Below are positions 27,634 to 39,259 of a DNA stretch of 64,000 bases, piece after piece; the first letter of the stretch is position 1, and the number at the start of each line of letters is the position of its first letter. The stretch comes from Atkinsonella hypoxylon. Its lineage: Eukaryota; Ascomycota; Sordariomycetes; Hypocreales; Clavicipitaceae. Below the pieces are notes generated by a model. It saw only the letters and a program-made list of their open reading frames with translations. It did no database searches and was not told where the DNA came from. The stretch is taken from positions 1 through 64,000 of the forward strand of contig JFHB01000007.1 of assembly GCA_000729835.1 (NCBI GenBank). The letters are read 5' to 3'. The translations under genes were made by a program, and so were the position numbers.

Positions 27634-28332
27634 TGTTAAAAATAAGCTACTCTATATAGCCTATTTTTATGCCTACTAGTTGCTCTATTATATAACCCTT
27701 ATTAGGTCTTATTACATTAATTTTTAGTAGAGATATTGCTGTTACTAAATGCGAAATATCTAGAATTAACTAAGGTAAAGTTGCCTAACCTATAGTTAAC
27801 TTTAACTGCGATTTTCTCTATAACTAGCAATAGTAGAAATTTAAGAAGTATACTATTTAAAAGCTAAGAATTAGGGCTATTTAATAGTATAATTGTTAAA
27901 TAGAGTTGCTTATAAGGGTTGCTTATTATTAGTAGAATTTATTAAATTGTATATATAAGTATCTCGTTTATATAGCTATAAGTCGATTTTTTTGTTTTTA
28001 TATAGTAAATCTTTTTGCGGAAATTATAAAGTAGCCTATAAGCCCCTTTTAGTGACTACAGCCTACTAATATAGTTAGAGGGTCTATAAGGGACTAGAAA
28101 GATTCGAGATTCTACCCTTACTAACTTATTCGTTACAGCGCTCTCAATATAAAGATACTACTATTACAGTTATCTATTGCCTCTACGTGATCTAGTACTA
28201 TACACTACAGCTTAATTTAGGCCGCTGCTGCTTCCACTACGTAATAATTGCTAGAAGCAATTACAGGTGCTAAATCTAAGAGACCACTACCCTCTTAGAT
28301 ATCTAGTCCTGTAATCCCTATTATTTTCAATA
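27634..28332 (+). repeat. 3' LTR of Copia element A
   Basis: The 699-bp repeat is followed immediately by ACTTC (28333-28337), the right target duplication, and then by pol of element O. Confidence 0.9.
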
Positions 28333-30982
28333 ACTTCTAATAGCAAGAATGAACTTCCTAATACGTAGAAGCAAGCCCTAAAAAGCTCTGCTAAGCAGCA
28401 TTAGATAGAAGCTACCTATAGCGAATTTAAGCAGCTATTAGCTGCTAGAACCTTTAAATTTATAGGGAAAGACTAAGTACCTAAGGGTTAAAGAGTTCTA
28501 AAGAATAGGCTTATTTATAGGCTAAAAAAGGATAAAGAAAATAATCCTATAAAATATAAGGCCTACCTTGTTGCTAAGGGATTTATATAAATAGAAGGTT
28601 AAGACTATCTAGAGATCTTTGCTGCAACTAGTATTCCTCCTAGCTAGTGTATATTATTAGCTTTTGCAGCTTTTAATAACTAGGAAGTTAAGTAAATCGA
28701 CTTTATAGGAGCGTTTTTAAATAGCAAGCTAAAGGAAGCTATTTATATAGAAATCCTAGATAGATTCGTTGAATTTATAGAGTAAGCATCGCTATTAGTA
28801 GCTAAGCTACTAAAAAGCTGTAATTACAAGCCCTCTAAAGAGCAGGTAATTAAGCTAGAAAAATCCCTCTATAGTCTAAAGCAAAGTCCTAGAGAATAGC
28901 AGCAAATTCTAATAGAATTACTTTAAAAGCATAGATTTAAACCTCTTATATTAGACCTAGCAGTCTTTTATAACCCAGCTATATCTACATATATTGCTAC
29001 TTATGTAGATAACTGTCTTCTAATTAGGCCTAATTTACGATATATTAATAAGCTTAAAAAGCTACTAAATTAAGCTTATCCAATAGAAGATAGAGAACCA
29101 GCAGAATTCTTCCTAGGCGTTTAAATCACCTATAATAGGTCTAAAAGATCTATTAAAATCTATCAATCTCAATACATCCTTAAAGCCCTAGAAAGATTCA
29201 ATATGCTAGATACTAAGCTAGCTTCTATCCCTATATAGCTAGGAATCCTAAAGCAACTAGTTACAAAACCTCTCTTAAAATCTAACTATAAGCTTTATTA
29301 GAGCATTATAGGTACTATTATGTATCTTATGTTGCTAACTAGGGCTAATATTGCTTTTTCCGTTTAGTAGCTATTAACCTTTCTAGCTAAGCCCTATATA
29401 GAGCACCTAAACGCCTCTAAGCACCTCCTTCAGTACTTAGGTAGTACTAGAAGCTTTACTATTATTTATAAGCGTTCTAGTCTACACCCAATAGAGTCTA
29501 AAAAGTCTTCTAAAGCTTCTAATAGCTCTATTAGTTGTAAAGAAGTCTTAAAGACCCTCCTTAGTTATTGCAATAGCGATTTTGCTAGTGACAAAGTCTC
29601 TTCTAAATTAACCTATGCTTATCTATATAAGCTAGCTAGTGGACCTATTAGCTGGAAATTGAAGAAAGCTAGTACTATTACTCTTTCCACTTTAGAAGCA
29701 GAATCTAATGCATTATCTAAAGCTATTAGGGAATTAGAGTAGCTCTACAGCCTTTTTAAGGAGATAAAGCTACCTTTAACCCCTCCTATTCCTATTAGGT
29801 GTAATAATTAAGGCGCTATAGTTACTGCTTACAACCCTACGTTGCATAGCAGAACTAAGCACACCCTTCTGAAATTTAATTACATTAGGGAAAAGATTCA
29901 TAAAGGTATAGCTAAGGTTAGCTATATTAATACAAATTAGATGCTAGCAGACGGCCTAACTAAGCCTCTTGCTATTTAAAAGCATTAACAATTCATTAAG
30001 TTGCTAGAGCTTTCTAGCTAGCTTATAAAAGCAAAAAAAAAAAAAAAAGAAAACACTTATAAAATCAAAAAGCAACAAAAAACAGTTTAAAATCGAAAAC
30101 AACAAAAACAATTAACAACAACAACTAGTTATATTTAACTATAACTATCTGGAATTACTGGAATTATTGGTTATGTTATTAGTTATATTATTAGTACTGT
30201 ATTTCGTTAGTTGATTCTTACTTAAATATCCTTTAAAGGAGCTAAGTTGCTTGTAAGACTGGTTACTTCTTACATTTCTAGAGGGAGTGTTAAAAATAAG
30301 CTACCCTATATAGCCTATTTTTATGCCTACTAGTTGCTCTATTACGTAACTCTCTTTTGGTTGTGTTACGTTGATTTTTAGTAGAGATATTGCTGTTACT
30401 AGATGCAAATATCTGGATTTAACTAAGGCAAAGTTGCCTAACCTATAGTTAGCTTTAACAGCGTTTTTCTCTACAACTAGCAGTAGTAGAAATTTAAAAA
30501 GTATATTAATTAAAAGCTAAGAATTAGGGCTTTCTAATAGTATAATTGTTAAGTAGAGTTGCTTATAAGGGTTTTTTCCTATTAGTAGAAATTATTAAAT
30601 TATATATATAGGTTTCTTATTTATATAGCTATAAGTTAATTTTTTTGTTTTTATATAGTAAATCTTTTTACAGAAATTATAAAGTAGCCTATAAGCCCCT
30701 TCTAGCGACTATAGCTCGCTAATATAGTTAGAGGGTCTATAAGGAACTAGAAAGATTTAAGATCTTACTCTTACTTATTTGTTACAGCGCTCTTAATATA
30801 AGATACCACTATTATTATAGTTATCTACTGCCTCTACGTGATCTATACTATACACTACAGCTTGATTTAGGCCGCTGCTGCTTCCACTACGTGATAATTG
30901 CTAGGAGCAATTACAGGTGCTAAATCTAAGAGACCACTACCCTCTTAGATATCTAGTCCTGTAATCCCTATTATTTTCAATA
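28333..30982 (+). mobile_element. Right part of outer Copia element O (pol end and 3' LTR)
   Basis: Copia pol resumes here in register with the fragment at 12558-12657. It covers reverse transcriptase (Y-V-D-N-C near 29003) and RNase H (S-T-L-E-A-E-S-N near 29690) up to about 30010. A run of A residues near 30034 and the polypurine CTAGAGGGAG precede the 3' LTR at 30298-30982. The 5' half of O must lie left of the window, beyond Gypsy element G. O is the oldest element of the nest by position. Confidence 0.85.
30298..30982 (+). repeat. 3' LTR of Copia element O; right edge of the repeat block
   Basis: The LTR is 685 bp, somewhat shorter and more diverged than the 699-707 bp LTRs of A, B and D. 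It ends in TTTTCAATA at 30982, after which the sequence becomes ordinary mixed-composition DNA. Confidence 0.9.
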
Positions 30983-32763
30983 AATCGCTCTGACATGTCT
31001 TATTGCCCTTCTTTCTTGGGACCAAGACAGTGATGTAAGCATTACTCTGAATCGGAGTCGTTTAGGTTGACGGCCAGCACGCCCAAGCCCTGCCGCGGCC
31101 TGCCCCTACGTCTATAATGAAAGTAGAGGAGCAAGGGCCGCTTCAAGTCATGACACGGATATGAAGTCAGCTCGGCTAGATAATGCCGTTCAGGTTATTC
31201 AAATGACAAAGAATAAAACGATCGAGAAATTTAACATGATTTCATTGCTCGCGCGACATTGATTTTTCAGTGCAGATAGGGTATTTTTTCGTCACGTTAG
31301 AGGAATGTTTAGCGTCGCTTGTACCAGCAAGTAATAGCCAAGGAGGAATCTTGGCGGCCTTGTTGCAATCAGTAGATGAAGATGGACACGACGTCAACAG
31401 GAATAACGATTATAAGAGAGGTTGCTAAGGCGTATTACCGTGGTTGCGGGTAGCATCCCATCTGTGTCATATCATCAAGAGGAATGCACGAATGGATTAA
31501 GCAACGGCCCGGGCGCTAGGCAGGAGAATACAAAGCCGGCTGAAACATAAGCAGGAATTCCGGGGACACAAGGCCAGACTGATTGGATGGACCAGGGTGA
31601 TGAAGAGATTATGAAGGACGTCACACGCCTTCTAATATCACTTCGATGCACTCACTTGATGTACTGGCGATGCGCCCCGCAGATATACGATGGTACGGAG
31701 TACAGTCGTCTCGGTGAGAGAGGATTTGTTGTTCAAAGGACAGCCGATACACAAAGCAGTCTGATCCGTATTCTGATCCGTATTCCTTGCTAAAGTTCAT
31801 CTTGGCCGTGGGGAAACCGTGCGTTTGGGGGTTGTGATGAGATCGACAGGCAAACAGATCGATATTTGCCGAAATCTCCTGATTGAAAAGAAAAGAAAAA
31901 CCTGATTTCTGTCAGCAGCGTGCAATCTTATTGGAAGTCCGAGTTGCCCCTCAATCTGCCCCATCCCCAACATGAATTTCGGACCAAATTTCGATCAAGG
32001 CACGAGACAATAGGCCTTTTGTCCGTGACTAGGTCACAACTAGCCTTCCCAGATCTGGCTAGTGGCCTATCAACGTCGCTGACCCGCCGATCCGTGGATT
32101 CGAAACGAGCCATCACGACGCCTGCAAGGTCCGTTTTCCGCCAACTTCGGCGCCAAAGTGACGTTATTTAGTGTCTGTGTCGGGTACAAGCCGCCAGACA
32201 GGGCTGGTTGCCGATGTTGGATCGGCCGATACTGACCGGGCAAGCTTTGCGCTCTTGGTTTCTGGTTCAGTTTCTGCCGTTTGAGCGCCTCTGCGTAAAC
32301 AAAATGGCTATCTTGGCAAGCCTGACTTGACTCTCTTGCATGGGTCGTGATTGCCCATCTTGACAGGGTCAATCCTTCCTGCTCGTTTACCCAGGCCAAG
32401 TTTTGGCCTCAGTCGTTCTCCTCTCGTCGTCTAATTTTGCTCCCTTCTGTTAGAAGTTTTGTGCTCGGTTTCTGGTCCAACGAAGCACCTGCTGTGCTTG
32501 TCTTACCGTTACAGGCTTTTTGCACAATTGGACGACGAAAAGATTTGCACGACGCTTGCTCATTGATCCCCGATTGTCGCTTGCGGCCATAATCAACTTC
32601 GCCGGCGACTGGTAGCTTTGATTGCTGAATTTCGCTGCATTGGAAGGCCATTTCATCTTTGCAGCGAGAAATCTGCCTTAATCTATATTGAGGTTGAAGG
32701 CTGCCATTCTTGTTTTTCATTCGCCGGGAATCAATTTAGAACTGTCTTCTGACACTATCTGAC
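30983..32763. other. Intergenic region between repeat block and GH72 gene
   Basis: Composition is balanced and no convincing gene is visible; the short open frames have no recognisable domain. A copy of TACGGAGTAC lies at 31694-31703. The part from about 32400 to 32760 is rich in C and T and is the likely promoter and leader of the downstream glucanosyltransferase gene. Confidence 0.6.
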
Positions 32764-34236
32764 ATGCATTGGCCAACTTTTGCAGTGACCCTTCTCAGCC
32801 TAACCAAGTCAGTCACTGCACTGGATGCTGTGGAAGCATATGGCAACAAGTTCTTCAACAGAAATGGCACCCAATTCTTTATCAAAGGTAAACGAACTCT
32901 ACTCAGTCGCCGTGATTTCCTTTTCTCGGGCTGACACTAGGTAGGCGTTGCCTATCAGCTGGTTCCTCAGGATCCTCTTGTTGATGCCGACCAGTGCAAG
33001 AGGGACTTCTCCCTGATGAAGGAACTTGGAGTGAACACTATTCGCGTGTATCATGTGGATGCGAATGGAAACCACGACGAGTGCATGAAGGCTATGAATG
33101 ACGCAGGGATTTACCTGCTTGTTGATTTGGATACCTTCGACACTTACATCGAGGCTGTAAGTGCATTTTCGACCAGCTTTGAATGTCTTCCGTATAGTCA
33201 CCTAACAACTCTCCAGACTAGACTCTTTTGGAATACTACACAGTATGATAGATATTCCAAGGTCATGGATGCCTTCCATAGCTACGACAACGTCCTCGGT
33301 TTCTTTGTCGGAAACGAAAACATTGCGAAGAAAGAGGACTCTCTTGCTGCGCCATTCCTGAAGGCAGCTGCTCGAGATTTGAAAGCTTACCGTGATCGAA
33401 AGGGTTACCGCACCATACCCATTGGCTATTCCGCTGCCGATATCGTGCAGTTACGACCGATGCTTCAGGACTATCTTACATGCGGAGGAAACTCATCGGA
33501 AATCATTGACTTCTTCGCTCTGAACTCATACGCTTGGTGTGACCCAAGCAATTATGAAACTTCGAGCTACGATAAGCTTGAAGAATATGCCAAAGACTTC
33601 CCAGTGCCAATGTTTTTCAGTGAGACAGGCTGCAATGTCCCTGGCCCGCGCCTCTGGGAAGACCAGGATGCCGTTTTTGGCAAGTCCATGATCAATGACT
33701 GGAGCGGCAGTATAATCTACGAATGGATCCAGGAACAAAACAATTATGGACTCGTCTCGTACGGCCCCAAGGTGGATCCTTCCCAGCAGGGTGAAAATAT
33801 CTTTGACGGCTTTACTCGCAAAGGCACTCCAACGCCTATTACCCCAGACTTTAACAATCTCAAGACTAAATGGGCTGGCATTCATCCAACCGGTGTCATG
33901 AAGACGGATTACGATGCGAAGAAAGTGTCTACTCGTCCCTGCCCCACCTCCACCGCCGACGGGTGGTGGCGTGTAAATGGCAATGTCAAGCTACCAACTT
34001 TGGACGAAACGGTGACCGGTACTTTTACATCTCAGGCGAGTGCCACAGCTGAACCATCAAAAAGGCCGACGTCATCCAGCCCCGCTCAAGAAAGCAATGG
34101 CAAAGATGGCAAAGATGGTAAAGATGGCAAAGATGGCAAGAAGGGTGAGGATAATGGTGCTTCTAATGATAAGAGAATTGCTGCCATGGCGCTAAGTGCT
34201 GCTAGTGTCGTGCTTGGCTTTGCTCTTTTGCTCTAA
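32764..34236 (+). CDS. gel: GPI-anchored 1,3-beta-glucanosyltransferase, GH72 (GEL/GAS family)
   Basis: The enzyme cuts internal beta-1,3-glucan bonds and transfers the new end to another chain, lengthening wall glucan at the plasma membrane and cell wall. Exons 32764-32887, 32945-33156 and 33217-34236 give 451 residues. Residues 1-20 are a signal peptide. The GH72 domain follows, with both catalytic glutamates in place: G-N-E-N near residue 145 (acid/base) and F-S-E-T-G near 247 (nucleophile). There is no Cys-rich CBM43 module, so it is of the Gel1 type. The linker carries a K-D-G repeat, then a C-terminal hydrophobic tail (A-A-M-A-L-S to L-L-L) as GPI signal. It is the first gene beyond the repeat block and looks intact. 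Which GEL paralogue it is cannot be told. Confidence 0.93.
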
Positions 34237-35248
34237 TAAACTACCCTATCATGTTTTGGGGGCTATGGATGTTTAAATCCTGCAGGCATGTCTGGAGTCT
34301 ACTCACTAGTTGACTCGGCGTGTTGATGGGCACTACCATCCAGTGTCATTTTTATCACTTCCGAAGCATCTGTTCTTATTGCACATATATCCCAGAGTTT
34401 TGTTCACATATGGCGCTGACAACGTATGACTGTACTAATATAAAAGAATTCGGCGCCAAGTGCGCAATTTCACTATACTGGAAAGCCATCCTATGTTCAC
34501 TTAACCACTCAATGTTTGAACAATTCGTGACAGTGATTCCAGCGGAGCCCGTAAAAAGCTGTTCTTAGAAAACAACCCTAGCTTCACCATCTCTGCTAAC
34601 ATGGACGGCGGATAAATTTCACTTATGCAGTTCTTGTGTGTTTTTAGCACTTTGCAGTATCACCCAATTCCTTAGGCTCTTCAAGCTAATGCTTGTCTTG
34701 GTTTGTGCTTTGATATTCTGATTCGAGTCAGAGGCGGCCTGGTATTTTCGGCAATGCTCACACAACTTGTCTTCTTAGTTCGATATCAAGGTATGCATCG
34801 TCCACGCCATGATCAAGGACATTGCTGCACTGAGAATTCCACATTTTATCGATTGTGTCACCGTTGAACGAAAATTAGGCATGATTTATAACAAAGCTAA
34901 GTTTCTCACCCTGACACTCGGCGCTCGCGTTCTCTAAAAGGTGGAGGGCAATACGTCCTCTTTTCTCAACAAAAAGTAGCTGGAGGGCCATTGATTTGTA
35001 GTTGAGTACTAGCCAGACTTAGGGAATGAAAAGTCAGCGCATCAAGATAGTCAAGACTGAGATGCTACTCCTACCTAGCATATAGTAATAATAACCTGTC
35101 CTCTTTGCCTATAAATTCTCGGTAATATCCAGGTCTATAGTTTTCTGACTCTTCACATACACTAAAGACTCTTGCAGGCTAATTAATCATACAATTCACT
35201 ATGATTTCAAAGATTAATCGGATGGTCTCAAGGGTAGCGGTTATATAT

Positions 35249-35270
35249 TAAATAAATAAATAAATAAATA
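35249..35270. repeat. TAAA microsatellite
   Basis: Five tandem TAAA units form a simple repeat in the intergenic region. Confidence 0.8.
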
Positions 35271-35412
35271 GAATAATTTTAACTGATTACCAGATGAACT
35301 GTGCGCAATATACTGATACGGTTGAACCAAAACTACTATTTCAAGTTTGACTGGAGATGCTATTAATCCACGAACAAACTCACCAACTTTCTAACTCATT
35401 TTTGCCGCATTT

Positions 35413-35757
35413 TTACCGCATTTTTACCTCCTCATACCTTTTCCCTGCAGCAGATCGAGTAATTGCCATGCTCGTGACTCCGTAACATCTGCGAAGGCAA
35501 TTGCGCAGGTCTAAATGAGCTATAAATGCAGCAACATAATCGCTCTTTGGATTCAACACTGAGCTTGAGTTTTCGTGGACGTCCATGTGGCTGTCAACGT
35601 GGCTGTGGTGATGGACTTGAGGCGCATAATTATGGCTCGCTTTGTCTTGCTGACTAAGAACGTCACTCCACCTTACATGAAAGTTATGAAATGCGCCAAA
35701 CCAGCATGATAGACCAACTGATATTAGCAAGAGGATGGACAAGGTTGGAATCAGCAT
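35413..35757 (-). CDS. Doubtful small protein with N-terminal hydrophobic segment
   Basis: The single open frame encodes 114 residues. It starts with a hydrophobic stretch (L-I-P-T-L-S-I-L-L-L-I-S-V-G-L) that could be a signal peptide or membrane anchor. A His-rich patch (H-H-H-S-H-V-D-S-H near residue 50) and a basic C-terminus follow. I recognise no family. Nothing nearby supports it as a gene apart from ATG, length and the hydrophobic start, so it may be a chance frame. Confidence 0.2.
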   Translation of the reverse strand: MLIPTLSILLLISVGLSCWFGAFHNFHVRWSDVLSQQDKASHNYAPQVHHHSHVDSHMDVHENSSSVLNPKSDYVAAFIAHLDLRNCLRRCYGVTSMAITRSAAGKRYEEVKMR

Positions 35758-36123
35758 GCCACACTAGGTTCCCAATTGGGATGTGGCGTGCGATTCGGCG
35801 CAAAATTAAATGACAAGTGAACAGACATCAATAGCCGCCTTCGCACGTGCTGGACTGTGCCTGATTTTGTATTTTGTCCCGCAAAATATATTTGGAGCAA
35901 ATCTGTGCTGATTGTGTATCTGAAGCGGCAGAATTTTGGGGCACGATATAAGGGCATCCGGCGCGAGTGACTCAGCAAATTTTCTCCGACCGCCCGTATT
36001 CAAGCAGCAGCGACCTCCCCGCCTTCCCATACGGAGTACTTCCGGTCACCAATTCTGCGCAGTTCAACTATTGCAACTTGGGTCGCATATGTCACTCATC
36101 TCGAATTCGATAGAATCGCCATC

Positions 36124-39100
36124 ATGGCCGAGTTGGCCGTAGCTGCAGCGAGCGCCGCGACTCCAGAGCCTGGTATGTACTTGACTCTGCCTTGCCCAGG
36201 TCCCGCCCGCCACTACCAAGACGAACGAGTCGATTCCTGGAAAGAGACAAGACGCTTAATAGGCAAAACTGACAGACCGGGTGAAGAAATTAAACAGGAG
36301 CACGAGCCTGTTGAGCTGGAAGGGCTCGACTTCACTCTTTCCCCGAAACTTTCTTTGAAACGACCGTGCGAGGACATCAGCGCAACAAGCGAGACCTCGG
36401 AAGCCAAACGAGCGAAGGGGGAGACTGAAACAGACGAGGCATCTCTCGAAGATGGTTTGGCGCTTCTTGTTCAGAATGCTCTATCTAACGTTGACGACCT
36501 GGTTAATCAGTTTACCAATGGGAACGATGCACTGGACCTTCCATCTTCAGATCCAATGGACGTCGATACCTCCATGACGCCGGTCCCAGACCTACCCACA
36601 GTCCAGTCGACATTCGTATCGGAGCCTCTGAAATATATTCGGGAAGTAAATCTGCATGCGCTCGGAAACATTGTAAGTGGAAAGGCACTTCTTTGACCGA
36701 GGAATATCTACGTACTAATCGCGCGCAAATGAAGGCCTTGTCAATATTATTAATTCTAGTTCAGGCTCCCTTTGAAGATACGATCAAGCTGTTGCGCGGT
36801 ACAGACTCGGAACACCAGCGTTCATTCCAAAAATTAAAGGCTGCGTTCGAGAATGTTCGCCAGCTCTATTCCACTGGATCTGTCCTTTCAGCTGACCAGC
36901 TGGAGATCAGAGACAGTGAGTCAAGGGCGTTCATTGAACTCGCCAATATGGCGCAACTCGGATTATGGCTCACCGACGGGTCTACAAAAGCATTGTCCGA
37001 CGCCGACGACAATTTCTTTGCTCTATTCCAGTGCCAGTTGTCTGATTTGTCCCACCGGATGACAGAACTCTATCTCAGCATCAAGACACAAAGAGCAATA
37101 GAGTTCCTAGTTGATAAAGAACCCGAAAAGCCATCAGAAGTAATCGGAGAGATCTTGACACGAGGACTAGAAGAAGTCTTGAAGGAGCAGCAAGGTGGCG
37201 GGGGCGAACTTACCTCTGCCGATCAACATTTCGTGTCCTCGGTACAAACACGCAAAGCGACCCTCCAAGAAGAGGTCAAGGAGCAAGCAGAACCAGCAGC
37301 ATTGAGAGACAAGCACCCGGCTGAAGATCTACTCCGGAGTTATCTCAAATATGCCAACGGCAAGCTCAAATCACTAGAAGATTTGGGTAACAGACTCGGT
37401 ATTCCAATACAGCTTGAAGATCACGCATCTGATTCAGAAGCTACCGTGGAAGCCACAGGCGATGGTGACCTCGACCTGGACGACTTCTCTTCATTATTTG
37501 AAAAAACTGCCTCAGGTCTTGTTCAAAATGCTCTGGCAGGATTGACTGATGAACCAGCGACTGCGGCGGCGACCACTGTCCCGACCGAAGGAGAGACTCC
37601 TACGTCAGCTAGCAATACGGACACTAAATCTGAAACTATCACAACGCAGACTAATGGAAAGATCGATATCATGACTGATTATAAAGAGCTTGAGGCTCTC
37701 GTTGCCGAAAGCACATCGAATTACGTCAAAACCACACTTAATGGGCTGTCTCCTGTTCCCTACCAGCCAACTGTCCCAACCAGTACCGGTAAGTCAGGTT
37801 TGCACACAGAAGGCCGGATGCTTTATTCTGACATGGATCACTAGCCGAGAGCATGGCTTCTCACTTGCCATGCCTGGCGCAATTGCAACATCATCAAGCG
37901 CAAAATCCGTACTATACCTATACTCACCCCCATCCAGAACCACAACAATCCTCAGCGCCCAGAGAGAACCTGCCGCCCAATCAAACGTTTCCCAGCGCAA
38001 TACTATATGACAAGGCTCGACAAGCGGCTCTTTCTAAGTCGTCAGCGCATACCAGACGAGAAGGTCTTCACTCGACACGTCGTCCATGGACCCAGGAGGA
38101 GGAAAAGGCTCTCATGGCCGGCCTTGATATGGTCAAGGGGCCACATTGGAGTCAAATACTGACGTTGTTTGGACAGAATGGTACCATCTCAGATATACTC
38201 AAAGACAGGACGCAAGTGCAGCTGAAAGACAAGGCTAGAAATCTCAAGCTTTTCTTCTTGAAAACCAATTCCGAGATGCCCTATTATCTACAGGCTGTCA
38301 CTGGTGAACTCAAAACGCGAGCACCGACACAAGCAGCACGCAAGGAGGCTGAAGAGAAGGCAAGACTCAACTCGGAGGAGGACCAAGCCAAATTGCAGGG
38401 CATCATGACATTGGCAGGCGGCTTGCAACACCATCCACGAATATCATCCAGTACGGCGAGCGCTGCAGGAGCTGAGGTTGTAAAACCAGCTCAATCTGCC
38501 AGTGCGGCCCAGGCGACCTCAGCTACGCAACACTCAGAAGTCGCGTATCAAGCTCATGCAGCTGGCCAAAATACTCTTGTCTCTATCCCTCGGCCAAAGG
38601 CAACGCCTGCTTCTCAGATACAACCTGGTGTCCAGACAAACACGCAAAATTTGTTACACGCGGTTGCTCAAGCGCATCAGCGATCTCAACCACAATTGCC
38701 TCCTCAAGTTCCTCGGCCGCAGGGCCAGCAACCGCCCACTCAACAACCACTTCAATCACATACGCAGTCCCAACAGCCTCAACAGCAGAATACGAGCCAG
38801 CAACCCAAGCAGCCACAGACGCAGCAGGTTCAGCCATTACGACTCCTTACATCATCACAGACTCCGCCAACGAATGGGCAAGGTTCGACGCTACCAGCCG
38901 TGAGCCAACAGCCCAATCTGCCCTCCACGCAGCAACCAACAACGTCGGCTCCAAATGCGAGTGCATCTCATCCCAGTACATCTGCCGTGACTGCCTCGAC
39001 TCTCTCAATTGCCTTGCCTACCCAACCGCGGCAACAACCAGCAGCAGCAGCAGAGCACCCTGCTACACAGCCAAAACCGCCCGCTCAGTCGGCCGAGTCT

Positions 39101-39259
39101 AGTCTATCTTCAACGCTCCCACAGCAGCCTCAGCCCGCTCTCCAGCAAGACAAGCCCAAAATTGAGAGTCTAACTCAGCAAGAGCAGGATGACAATGCCG
39201 CAGAGGTAGCACTTCTGGAGGGCCTTCAGGCTGTGGTCGCACAAACATTGGCATCATGA
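36124..39259 (+). CDS. taz1: Telomere-repeat binding protein, TRFH plus telobox Myb (Taz1/TRF type)
   Basis: Exons 36124-36672, 36735-37788 and 37845-39259 give 1005 residues. Residues about 190-460 form a helical region that fits the TRF homology (dimerisation) domain, including S-I-L-L-I-L-V-Q-A-P-F-E-D-T-I at its start. Residues about 613-672 are a Myb domain: R-P-W-T-Q-E-E-E, later H-W-S-Q-I, and V-Q-L-K-D-K-A-R-N, the telobox helix of proteins that bind duplex telomeric repeats (V-D-L-K-D-K-W-R-N in others). The last 330 residues are rich in Q, P, S and T. The family protects chromosome ends and recruits shelterin partners. The first intron has a TACTAAT branch site and ends in AAG; the second is 56 bp. 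Orthology to fission-yeast Taz1 is inferred from domain order. Confidence 0.85.

Larger units (their letters stand above)
12658..28332 (+). mobile_element. Ty1/Copia LTR retrotransposon (element A), interrupted by element B
   Basis: Element A has two 699-bp LTRs (12658-13356 and 27634-28332) and is flanked by the 5-bp duplication ACTTC (12653-12657, 28333-28337). Its internal region is split by element B at 16152-24011, with the duplication GGTTT at 16147-16151 and 24012-24016. Without B and one duplication, A is about 7.8 kb, the same as D and B. Gag begins with ATG at 14305; pol runs to 16146 and continues from 24017 to about 27370. RIP stops are present throughout, although the gag start and many Gly/Pro codons survive. 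Confidence 0.9.
34237..36123. other. Intergenic region, mostly unexplained
   Basis: This 1.9-kb stretch is moderately AT-rich. It contains a TAAA tetranucleotide run at about 35249-35270, TGACTCA at 35968-35974 and TACGGAGTAC at 36030-36039; the last two lie in the promoter of the telomere-protein gene. A doubtful small minus-strand frame at 35413-35757 is listed separately. Confidence 0.5.

Noticed and set aside
36173..36199. GT...AG pair in the first exon of the telomere-protein gene
   Set aside because: It would be a 27-base intron, too short for this genome, and the frame is open without it.
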